Below are positions 1-5,805 of a DNA stretch of 5,895 nucleotides, piece after piece. The translations under genes were made by a program, and so were the position numbers. The notes under the pieces are model-generated. The model did no database searches. It had not been told where the DNA came from and saw only the letters and a program-made list of their open reading frames with translations. Each line of letters begins with the position of its first letter. The stretch's first letter is position 1. The stretch is from CAZEER01 sp964511215 (GTDB lineage Bacteria > Fidelibacterota > Marinisomatia > Marinisomatales > UBA1611), in the NCBI GenBank assembly GCA_964511215.1, contig CAZEER010000098.1, positions 1 to 5,895 of the forward strand, written 5' to 3'.

Positions 1-54
1 CTAACCCGTGTACGTTAATTCGTACCGGGGGTTCGAGTCCCCCTCCCTCCGCCA
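1..54 (+). tRNA. tRNA-Ser (anticodon xCT, probably GCT), 3' part; 5' part lies outside the window
   Basis: The window opens inside the anticodon. Bases 1-2 (CT) would be anticodon positions 35-36, followed by A-A and the 3' side of the anticodon stem (5-9). A long variable arm follows: stem GTACG (10-14), loop 15-20, stem CGTAC (21-25). The T arm is GGGGG (27-31), loop TTCGAGT (32-38), CCCCC (39-43). The 3' acceptor strand TCCCTCC is at 44-50, the discriminator G at 51 and an encoded CCA at 52-54. The long variable arm with discriminator G fits serine; leucine and tyrosine tRNAs usually have A there. With CT as the last two anticodon bases, the serine choice is GCT, reading AGC and AGU codons. 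The first anticodon base is not in the window, so GCT is inferred. tRNA 3' ends are common integration sites, but no second copy of this end was found in the window. Confidence 0.93.
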
Positions 55-770
55 GCATTTGTGCTTGTCCTTAAGATAAACAAATTTCTGATCTGAAAGG
101 CGTATTCCTTACCACTGTCACTGTGAACTGTTTCAGTAGACCTACGGACAAGGTGTCTGGAAATCCTCGTTTGCATCTTTCGCAATACAACCGGTTGCCA
201 TCATGCTGCTATCTAGGTCGAATTTGCGGACGAGTACCTGAAAACCCAAGAAACATTGTCTCTCAACACTGAGGACCATCACGAAGCGGTGTAGCGTTTC
301 TAAGTGGCCGCGCTGGGATTGACTGCAAACTCAAGGCGCATAGGTCCATGCGGATACAATAAAGAAAATTCGTCTAGCCCGGCTTGTCGCGAGTGTAAAT
401 CCAGCACATACACGAGGATTATTGCTATACTTTTCGCCCAGAAAAAGCCGAAAATCTTGGTCTAAAAAGCTCTTCACAGAAGGCGAACCCCTAGTGAACT
501 TTTCAATCCGTCTTTCGAGGAAGTCGCGAAGGGCTGCGAGTGGTGCGAAGGAATAAACGGAGGGCATCTGGCGAGAGGCAACGTCGCCGATTGTTACTGG
601 TCGGGGCGAAAGAGGTTCTCACAAGCGGTGCGATAAAACTCTAACCAGGGCCTGCGTTCACAGGTAGTGATTGAGCTTGCGTCAACACCAAGCACAAACC
701 GTCGTACAGCAACAGCTACTCACGAAATTAGAATTTAGCACCCGTTACGGCAAAGAGGGTTTACTGTTCT
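55..770. other. Mid-GC stretch with no intact gene; possible decayed coding DNA
   Basis: No open frame here matches a family I recognise. Sampled lines are about 50-55% G+C, well above the AT-rich stretch that follows. The longest open frame is on the minus strand: it is open from 618 down to a TGA at 333-331, with an ATG at 567 giving 78 residues. The same frame then stays open for 62 more codons down to a TAG at 144-142. The two parts read like ordinary soluble protein sequence but carry no known motif. I saw no good Shine-Dalgarno site, no integrase or transposase motif, and no clear terminator after the tRNA. It is best described as non-coding or degraded DNA of unknown origin. Confidence 0.5.
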
Positions 771-1163
771 TGAAATCCATAAAAATCGATTTTAATAACA
801 AAAATAAAGTGTAGTGTGGACGATTTACCTCACAATTAATTTGGCGTCTTTGAGGTCTTAGTTGTCTAATAAATTATATGTTTTAAAAACAGTTTTCACA
901 GTAGAATTAATATAATCAAGGGTGGCTTATATTCTTTCAAGTGACAGGTAACAACGGACACATAACCCTCATAATCTTTCAACCAATAATTAAATTATTT
1001 TAATGAATGCGTCCTCTGAGTAAGTAAAACAAAGTGTACAAAATATATTATTAAAAAATCAAGATAGAAATTATTTCTATAAAACAGAATTTCAACATGA
1101 TTAATAATAAATAATACTTAAAAAATTGTGCACTAAACAAATACAGTTAAGTATTCAGTGCTA
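771..1163. other. Very AT-rich intergenic region upstream of the TRAP operon
   Basis: G+C falls to about 15-28% in the lines sampled (for example 841-900 and 1021-1080), and no open frame of useful length exists on either strand. The stretch contains a perfect AT-rich palindrome, AAAATCGATTTT, at 782-793 and many A and T tracts. Such DNA is often bent and bound by nucleoid proteins, but no specific site can be named. It probably serves as the extended upstream region of the transporter operon. Confidence 0.55.
1130..1161. repeat. Nested inverted repeat just upstream of the operon promoter
   Basis: The outer arms GCACT (1130-1134) and AGTGC (1157-1161) pair, as do the inner arms AATAC (1140-1144) and GTATT (1151-1155), around a six-base loop. 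An unequal internal bulge (five bases against one) separates the two helices, so as a hairpin it is weak. It may instead be a protein-binding site, because it ends two bases before a second, perfect palindrome at 1164-1177. It could also be chance symmetry in AT-rich DNA. Confidence 0.3.
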
Positions 1164-1177
1164 GTTTGCAGGCAAAC
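1164..1177. promoter_or_regulatory. Perfect 14-bp inverted repeat, candidate operator of the TRAP operon
   Basis: The sequence is GTTTGC-AG-GCAAAC, two perfect six-base arms around a two-base centre. It covers the candidate -35 element (1165-1170) and sits 54 bases before the chosen start codon of the binding-protein gene. An inverted repeat in this place is the usual layout for a repressor operator. The arm sequence alone does not identify the regulator family, and no regulator gene is in the window. Function is inferred from symmetry and position only. Confidence 0.45.
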
Positions 1178-1192
1178 CAAAAATTGTATAAC
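1165..1192 (+). promoter_or_regulatory. Candidate sigma-70 type promoter of the TRAP operon
   Basis: A -35-like TTTGCA (1165-1170, four of six consensus bases) and a -10-like TATAAC (1187-1192, five of six) are separated by 16 bases. Transcription would begin near 1199, giving a short leader of about 32 bases that contains the GGAG at 1221-1224 before the ATG at 1231. AT-rich DNA offers several other -10-like strings, such as those in 1192-1200, so the exact promoter is uncertain. Confidence 0.4.
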
Positions 1193-1220
1193 TTATATAT
1201 CACCTCGTGAGGCAACATTC

Positions 1221-1224
1221 GGAG
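1221..1224 (+). promoter_or_regulatory. Shine-Dalgarno site that fixes the start of the binding-protein gene
   Basis: GGAG lies six bases before the ATG at 1231. This supports that ATG over the in-frame GTG at 1207, which has no comparable site at the right distance and would add eight polar residues ahead of the signal peptide. Confidence 0.7.
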
Positions 1225-1230
1225 TGTACT

Positions 1231-2391
1231 ATGTTTTATTCTGAGCTAGGAAAGCTAAAGCATTTTGCTTTAGCTGCCATAACTATGGGTACCTTGATTA
1301 CAGCAACAACTACTGTTGCAACATCGGCTGAAATCAAACCAATTAATATACGATTTGCAGCGGATCTTACTGGCCCGCCGCACCCAGCTGGCATCGCTAT
1401 GCAATATTTTAGAGAAAAATTGGAAAAGCGTGTGCCGGGAAGCAAAGTCCGGATTTATTACGCAGGCTCGCTATACAATATACCGGCTGCAATCGAAGCC
1501 ATGCGCGAAGGCAATTTAGAAATGGCTTGGGGTCAGTACGGGAAATCTGCGCAAATTGATCCGTACGCGAATATTGCTGTTGGTCCAATGTTATTGACCA
1601 CTCCAGGAGCCATGAACAAAATTGAAGGCATGGAAGCAGTGAAGATGCTGAAAAAGCGTTTTGCTGATTTGCATGGCATACACATTTTCGCAAATGCTCA
1701 TCTTAGTATGTATATGGGGGCTGGCTCGGGTTCTCGCCTCCTCCACCCATCTGACTTTAAGGGTAAAAAAATCCGCAGTATGGGCCCGGCGGAAAACTCT
1801 TCTCTAAGCGCTTGGGGTGCAAACCCAACGACCATGGCCTTTGGAGATGTTCCTCCTGCACTACAAACTGGTGTGATTGACGGTCTATTAACCAGTTTAG
1901 GCGGGTTTAACGTGACTAAAGATCAGGCCCCATTTTTCACCGTTGCTGGAATAAATGGAATTGTCGGTGATTACTATACGATCACAGGCAGCATGAAGTG
2001 GTGGAAATCGTTAGAGCAAAATCAACGTGATGCTATTAATGACATCCTGCTGAATGATGTCGTACCATTCCAGAAAAAAATGAACTGGTGTAATGATAAA
2101 CGGTTGATTGATAAGTATGAAACAAAGGATCCGAGTAAGCCGGGTATATATATCATGAAGCCAGCAGAAGCGAAGGCATTGGCAGATGCTATGGGAGATG
2201 CCCATAAAAATTATGTCTATGGCACGACCCCGGATGATGCGAATAAATGGGTAGACAGCTTCCATAATGAAGCTGCAGCATTAGTTGCTGCAAATCCACT
2301 AGGGAGTGACCCTTTAGAAAAGACAGACTGCAAAAAAATGGCGAAGTGGTTTACTCACTACAAAAAATACGTCAAAAAGAAAAAGAAATAA
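1231..2391 (+). CDS. TRAP transporter periplasmic substrate-binding protein, DctP family
   Basis: This is the secreted receptor of a tripartite ATP-independent periplasmic transporter: it binds the solute in the periplasm and delivers it to the membrane subunits encoded next. From the ATG the product is 386 residues, slightly longer than the usual 320-380. Residues 1-33 look like a Sec signal peptide: lysines at 8 and 10, a hydrophobic stretch at about 11-30, and likely cleavage after T-S-A at 33. Family landmarks follow: P-A-G and an amphipathic helix at 52-70; A-G-S-L-Y at 78-82; the G-K-K-I-R block at 178-182, whose Arg182 matches the family arginine that usually contacts a ligand carboxylate; G-A-N-P-T-T-M at 196-202; and A-L-Q-T-G-V-I-D-G at 210-218. 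The ligand cannot be read from sequence. Odd features are a C-terminal tail with five consecutive lysines (382-386) and two cysteines, 287 and 367, that could form a disulfide in the periplasm. It is the first gene of the operon; a hairpin separates it from the second. Confidence 0.95.
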   Translation: MFYSELGKLKHFALAAITMGTLITATTTVATSAEIKPINIRFAADLTGPPHPAGIAMQYFREKLEKRVPGSKVRIYYAGSLYNIPAAIEAMREGNLEMAWGQYGKSAQIDPYANIAVGPMLLTTPGAMNKIEGMEAVKMLKKRFADLHGIHIFANAHLSMYMGAGSGSRLLHPSDFKGKKIRSMGPAENSSLSAWGANPTTMAFGDVPPALQTGVIDGLLTSLGGFNVTKDQAPFFTVAGINGIVGDYYTITGSMKWWKSLEQNQRDAINDILLNDVVPFQKKMNWCNDKRLIDKYETKDPSKPGIYIMKPAEAKALADAMGDAHKNYVYGTTPDDANKWVDSFHNEAAALVAANPLGSDPLEKTDCKKMAKWFTHYKKYVKKKKK

Positions 2392-2427
2392 CGAATATCA
2401 AAAATTTGGAAACCAGTAAAACGTTAA

Positions 2428-2460
2428 TGGGGGGAATAGGAAATTTCCCCCCAATTTTTT
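2428..2460 (+). terminator. Intrinsic-terminator-like hairpin between the binding-protein and small-subunit genes
   Basis: The stem is T-GGGGGG-AA (2428-2436) paired with TT-CCCCCC-A (2445-2453), nine base pairs around an eight-base loop (2437-2444), followed by an A and six T's (2455-2460). This has the form of a rho-independent terminator. It begins 37 bases after the binding-protein stop codon and ends 13 bases before the next start. Since the membrane genes follow on the same strand with no obvious promoter of their own, partial read-through is likely. Partial termination here would give more binding protein than permease. It could also stabilise the 3' end of a shorter message. Confidence 0.8.
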
Positions 2461-2473
2461 AATTGGAAATAAT

Positions 2474-3031
2474 ATGAACTTACTACTCGATAATACCTAC
2501 AAGTGTATTGGATGGTTTGTAGAGAATATAATAGGTAATTGTGCTGCATTGGTTATGTTCTTAGCCACAGGATTAGCGATTTTAGAGATTTTTAGAAGAT
2601 ATATCCTAGGTGTCACATTTGAATGGGGACAAGATGCTGTGTCTTATTTTATGATCAGCGCAATGTTTCTATACTTTTGTGTTACCCAATACAAACGTTC
2701 TCACCTTGCGATGAGGGCGGCCATAGACGCATTGAATAACAAAGGATTCATACGTTTTACTCAGATTTTGAGAATATTAACGTCTGCTCTTACAATATAT
2801 ATTGGTGCCAATTTCGCGATGTGGGGAATACCAATTGTTGAAAGGTCAGCTATGATGGGGCGAAAATCACAAAGCATGATATTAGATATTTGGCCATTTC
2901 AACTGTGTTTAGTTATAGGTTTTGGGCTTATGACAGTTGTAGGGATTTTTCAATTATATCAAGATATTCAACAACTGAGAGGAAAACCGGTGTTTAAATG
3001 GGCACCAGAAGAAGAAGAAATAGACATATAA
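2474..3031 (+). CDS. TRAP transporter small membrane subunit, DctQ family
   Basis: This encodes the four-helix small permease subunit, which associates with the large subunit in the inner membrane and helps dock the binding protein. The 185-residue length is typical. Membrane segments lie at about 17-39, 55-72, 96-117 and 139-161. Family signatures are visible: E-I-F-R-R-Y-x-L-G at 38-46, W51 in the following loop, and H-L-A-M at 77-80 after the second helix. A G-R-K-S-Q-S segment at 129-134 precedes the last helix. The C-terminus is acidic (179-184). The ATG has GGAA at 2465-2468, five bases upstream. The gene follows the terminator-like hairpin and precedes the large-subunit gene by 42 bases, so the two membrane genes are probably co-transcribed. 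No defect is seen. Family assignment is firm; substrate is unknown. Confidence 0.93.
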   Translation: MNLLLDNTYKCIGWFVENIIGNCAALVMFLATGLAILEIFRRYILGVTFEWGQDAVSYFMISAMFLYFCVTQYKRSHLAMRAAIDALNNKGFIRFTQILRILTSALTIYIGANFAMWGIPIVERSAMMGRKSQSMILDIWPFQLCLVIGFGLMTVVGIFQLYQDIQQLRGKPVFKWAPEEEEIDI

Positions 3032-3073
3032 GTTAATTTGCATGCGCGAATAAAATAGAGGTAAATAAGCGAT

Positions 3074-4360
3074 ATGGGTGTATTAGGTGGTAGCTTATTA
3101 GGTCTATTGATTTCTGGTGTTCCTATCGGAATTGCTCTAGCCAGCGCAACACTTTTAGTAATTTATATAGACCCTATAATGACGCCGAATGCATTATTTA
3201 GGGCCTTTTTTGCTTTTCTAAACAAATATACGTTAATGGCCATCCCATTTTTTATATATGCCGGTTTTTTGATGGAAAAAACTGGTTTAATTAAAAAGTT
3301 ATTTAATTTAGCTGATGCTCTAGTGGGTTGGGTTCCCGGTGGCTTTGCCTACGCTACTCTAATTGCTTCTGTCTTATTTGGTGCAATTTCTGGTTCAAGT
3401 ACAGCAATGGCTGCCGCAATGGGATTGATTGCATACCCTGAATTGATTCGCCGAGGCTACCCTGTATGGATGGCTGCGGGTATCTTGGCGTGCGGCGGCG
3501 GCATCGCCATTCTAATTCCACCGAGTGTTACATTAATTCTTTATGGAATTTTAACTGAAGAATCTATTATTGCCCTATTTATGGCAGGTGTTGTCCCGGG
3601 CCTGATGCTGGCTTGTAGCGATGCTGCAATTATTTTGACCATGTCATTTTTTATGAAGTTACCTGCTGGTGAATTCAGCAAATCAAATTTAATAAAAGCG
3701 GCAGCTGAAGCTTTACCTGCACTATTGATGCCGGTGGTAGTGCTGGGTGGCCTTTATGGTGGTTTTTTCACTCCTACAGAAGCAGGTGCTGCAGCTAGTG
3801 GCTACGCTCTGTTGTATGGTTTTCTTTCAGGACGTAAAACATTTCTAAAGGAATTGCTACCAACTACTACAAGAGCCATAAACCTAACTGCAATTGTCTT
3901 TTTTCTACTCGGTTGTGTTGGCGTTTTTCAATTTTTATTAGCGAATAAGGGTTGGCCACAAGACATCGCTGAATGGACTATGACTTTAGGTTTAACACAA
4001 TTTGGCTTTTTGGCAGTACTATTGTTGTTACTATTGCTACTATCTATGTTTTTAACTGGCGTCGCAATTTTAGTGCTTACTGTACCTATCTTCTTTCCTG
4101 TTGCGTTAACTTTAGGTGTAGACCCTATTCATCTTGGTATATTGACAGCATTAGCTATTGAAATGGGAGCCGTTATACCGCCTGTTGGTTTGAATTTATT
4201 TGCTGTTAGTGGAACTACGGGTGTTCCAGTTACACGAGTAATGCGAGGATCCTTTCCATTCCTTTGTACCGATAGTATCGTATTAATTTTAGTATTAAAT
4301 TTTCCGATATTAGCGTTGTGGCTACCTTCTCTAGCCCAAAAACCAGTATTTGGACAATAG
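3074..4360 (+). CDS. TRAP transporter large membrane subunit (ion-coupled permease), DctM family
   Basis: This is the transport channel, which in characterised members moves organic acids or related solutes inward with sodium ions. At 428 residues it has the usual length and many hydrophobic helices. Recognisable family blocks are G-V-P-I-G-I-A-L at 15-22, M-A-I-P-F-F-I-Y-A-G at 55-64, F-G-A-I-S-G-S-S at 102-109, L-I-P-P-S-V at 147-152, L-F-M-A-G-V-V-P-G at 168-176, F-T-P-T-E-A-G-A-A at 232-240 and I-P-P-V-G-L-N at 368-374. The paired I-P-P blocks reflect the inverted internal repeat of this fold. Eight leucines in a row (316-323) lie in a membrane helix. The ATG is the first possible start after an in-frame TAA at 3062-3064; its nearest Shine-Dalgarno (GAGG, 3058-3061) is 12 bases away, longer than ideal, so initiation may be modest. 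It is the last gene of the operon. Confidence 0.95.
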   Translation: MGVLGGSLLGLLISGVPIGIALASATLLVIYIDPIMTPNALFRAFFAFLNKYTLMAIPFFIYAGFLMEKTGLIKKLFNLADALVGWVPGGFAYATLIASVLFGAISGSSTAMAAAMGLIAYPELIRRGYPVWMAAGILACGGGIAILIPPSVTLILYGILTEESIIALFMAGVVPGLMLACSDAAIILTMSFFMKLPAGEFSKSNLIKAAAEALPALLMPVVVLGGLYGGFFTPTEAGAAASGYALLYGFLSGRKTFLKELLPTTTRAINLTAIVFFLLGCVGVFQFLLANKGWPQDIAEWTMTLGLTQFGFLAVLLLLLLLLSMFLTGVAILVLTVPIFFPVALTLGVDPIHLGILTALAIEMGAVIPPVGLNLFAVSGTTGVPVTRVMRGSFPFLCTDSIVLILVLNFPILALWLPSLAQKPVFGQ

Positions 4361-4680
4361 AGATCTTCTGTTAAATTAAACTTTTGAACATTGGCGCTTA
4401 TCAAACGCTTATCCTAATTTGTGAGTTTTCAATTTTCATAATTATATTCTAGTTTACTGCCATCACGTATAAGAAAAACATTGTCTAACTTATTTGCTTC
4501 AGTGTCGTGTGAATGTATTGTGCATTCCTGGAATCTCTATCTTTATAGGCTTTATTTCTATAATTTTCTTAGATCTAAACTACCATTCTGACCCCCAATT
4601 TCTAACACTGGTAACTGCATAAATCACATGTGCTAGACCTGTATGTTTTATTGCAAGTGTTCTGTGGATTAGAAATCGCC
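4361..4680. other. Spacer between converging genes; no clear terminator or gene
   Basis: The stretch is AT-rich (about 35% G+C at 4501-4560) and separates the end of the large permease gene from the end of the minus-strand enzyme gene. I found no supported gene. Two weak hairpins are present: GAATG/CATTC at 4511-4527, and TTATAG/CTATAA at 4543-4563 followed by four T's. Neither has the GC-rich stem expected of a strong intrinsic terminator. A short direct repeat lies at 4395-4413. Confidence 0.6.
4395..4413. repeat. Short direct repeat, CGCTTATC twice
   Basis: CGCTTATC occurs at 4395-4402 and again at 4406-4413, separated by AAA, so the period is 11 bases, about one helical turn. It begins 35 bases after the permease stop codon. 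It could be a protein-binding pair or a chance duplication; nothing else points to a function. Confidence 0.4.
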
Positions 4681-5790
4681 TTAATCCAAATGTTTCCGTT
4701 CTTGTACAAACCATTCGAGGGGCATGGGCGTGCCAGCGCCAATTTTCATCGCATTGCGGTAAATTTTACCTCCTACCGAGGCGAACTGGAGGCCCTGGTT
4801 GCCGTGGCAGTAATAGAAGGTAATCTGCGAAGCATCAGTGCGGCCGTTTGCTCGGCCAGCTATGACATCGATGTATTTAGGAAATGCACTCGCGTCGATA
4901 TGAGCGGTGCCACTATCAGGGATGCGCGCCATTTCCTCATCAGTGCCAGCGACAAATCCAGCGTAGCTTAGTCCTACTCCCGCTCGATGGCGCTCAATAT
5001 CTCCACTAGGTGCCATTGAATGGATCCCTTGACGCACAGAGATGTCGAACCGCGGAATTGCTTCTGGCGGCACCTCGTTGGTGCCGACGCAGACTACGTG
5101 CATACCTGGTTCAAGCCAGTTTTCTTCGAACACTGGTGAGCCCGAATTAGTGCAAGTCGCGACGATGTCGGCACCAGCCATTGCATCTTGCGCACTGTCT
5201 ACTGCTTCGATTTGTATGGCGAGCCGCTTACTCATATTTGCAGCATAAGTTTCGCGATTGTTCCGTGATGGACTGTATACTCTTGCCCGCTTGATAGGCC
5301 GTACCGCGCAGAGCCCTTCGAGAAATGTCTGTGCCATCCCACCTGAGCCGATCATACACACTGTCTCTGCGTCTTCGCGAGCAAGCAATTTTGTACCTAG
5401 GCCAGCTGTCCCGCCAACACGCATGTGCTGTATCCAATTATCGTTTAGGAGGGCTAATGGCTCACCGTTCTCGGAACTGAAAAGCAGCACCACTGCGCAA
5501 TTTTTACCCTTTTCTACAGAATATTGGCCCTCTCGCCAGGAGCCATCCGGTTGATGGTCGAATGTCATTACCTCGGACATAAAGCGGATGGCAAATATGC
5601 CATCGAACCAGCCCTCCATTGAACCGAAACGATAGTATTCGTTAGACTTTGAGTTAGGGACGTTCACATCGGTCTTTGGCCGGTAAATCGCTTGCCCTTT
5701 ATCGATAGCACCGAACGCGCGTTCCAAAGCGTCAACACATTCGGCCATCGTGAGCAGGCTGGCTTGCGTTTGGTTATCTATCAAAATCAT
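4681..5790 (-). CDS. Ornithine cyclodeaminase/mu-crystallin family protein, probably an NAD(P)-dependent dehydrogenase or imine reductase
   Basis: The 369-residue product has the two-part architecture of the family: an outer substrate and dimer domain (about 1-125 plus the C-terminal part) and a central Rossmann domain. The family contains ornithine cyclodeaminase, alanine dehydrogenase, ketimine and pyrroline-carboxylate reductases, and mu-crystallin. Evidence includes M-R-V-G-G-T-A at 123-129, where Arg124 matches the conserved substrate-carboxylate arginine; the dinucleotide loop I-G-S-G-G-M-A at 147-153 after a beta strand; R-A-R-V-Y-S-P-S at 168-175; and G-A-D-I-V-A-T-C-T-N-S at 206-216. 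Two positions differ from true ornithine cyclodeaminase: the catalytic Asp region reads V-G-T-N (Asn238), and the active-site lysine region reads A-I-R (Arg69). The exact reaction is therefore open. At 369 residues it is longer than the usual 310-350, mainly from extra sequence in the N-terminal domain near 57-95. The start is the ATG at 5790, supported by a Shine-Dalgarno, not the upstream in-frame TTG. G+C is visibly higher than in the transporter genes. Confidence 0.88.
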   Translation of the reverse strand: MILIDNQTQASLLTMAECVDALERAFGAIDKGQAIYRPKTDVNVPNSKSNEYYRFGSMEGWFDGIFAIRFMSEVMTFDHQPDGSWREGQYSVEKGKNCAVVLLFSSENGEPLALLNDNWIQHMRVGGTAGLGTKLLAREDAETVCMIGSGGMAQTFLEGLCAVRPIKRARVYSPSRNNRETYAANMSKRLAIQIEAVDSAQDAMAGADIVATCTNSGSPVFEENWLEPGMHVVCVGTNEVPPEAIPRFDISVRQGIHSMAPSGDIERHRAGVGLSYAGFVAGTDEEMARIPDSGTAHIDASAFPKYIDVIAGRANGRTDASQITFYYCHGNQGLQFASVGGKIYRNAMKIGAGTPMPLEWFVQERKHLD

Positions 5791-5796
5791 GAAACA

Positions 5797-5802
5797 TCCT
5801 CT
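5797..5802 (-). promoter_or_regulatory. Shine-Dalgarno site that fixes the start of the cyclodeaminase-family gene
   Basis: On the minus strand AGAGGA lies six bases before the ATG at 5790-5788. This favours that ATG over the in-frame TTG at 5805-5803, which would place the AGAGGA inside the gene. The protein beginning M-I-L-I-D also fits the family's usual N-terminus. Confidence 0.75.
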
Positions 5803-5805
5803 CAA

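Noticed and set aside
1..54. A duplicated tRNA end as a prophage or island attachment site
   Set aside because: No second copy of the T-arm and acceptor sequence was found in the window and no integrase is present.
331..333. Reading the TGA as selenocysteine in the minus-strand frame
   Set aside because: No homologue with cysteine at this position is known to me, and I did not find a convincing hairpin just after the codon; a decayed or chance frame is simpler.
1207..1230. GTG at 1207 as the start of the binding-protein gene
   Set aside because: The ATG at 1231 has GGAG six bases upstream and begins directly with a normal signal peptide; the GTG has no comparable ribosome site.
1236..2265. 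Several open frames opposite or out of frame with the binding-protein gene
   Set aside because: They overlap a gene with clear family motifs, have cysteine- and arginine-rich compositions typical of shadow frames, and lack ribosome sites.
1231..4360. Naming the transporter dctPQM for C4-dicarboxylates
   Set aside because: These names describe the protein family; nothing in the sequence shows that C4-dicarboxylates are the substrate.
4511..4567. Hairpins at 4511-4527 and 4543-4563 as terminators
   Set aside because: Stems are only five or six base pairs and AT-rich, and the T run is four bases at most.
4630..4971. 113-residue plus-strand open frame
   Set aside because: It lies mostly opposite the well-supported minus-strand enzyme gene, has no recognisable domain and appears to be an antisense shadow.
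5228..5554. Short open frames overlapping the enzyme gene on both strands
   Set aside because: They overlap the conserved Rossmann and substrate-arginine region of the enzyme and show no domain of their own.
4681..5790. Naming the enzyme ornithine cyclodeaminase (ocd) or EutC
   Set aside because: Key catalytic positions appear changed, the protein is longer than those enzymes, and no other gene of either pathway is in the window.
5791..5805. TTG at 5805 as the start of the cyclodeaminase-family gene
   Set aside because: The AGAGGA at 5802-5797 is correctly spaced for the ATG at 5790 and would lie inside the gene if TTG were used.
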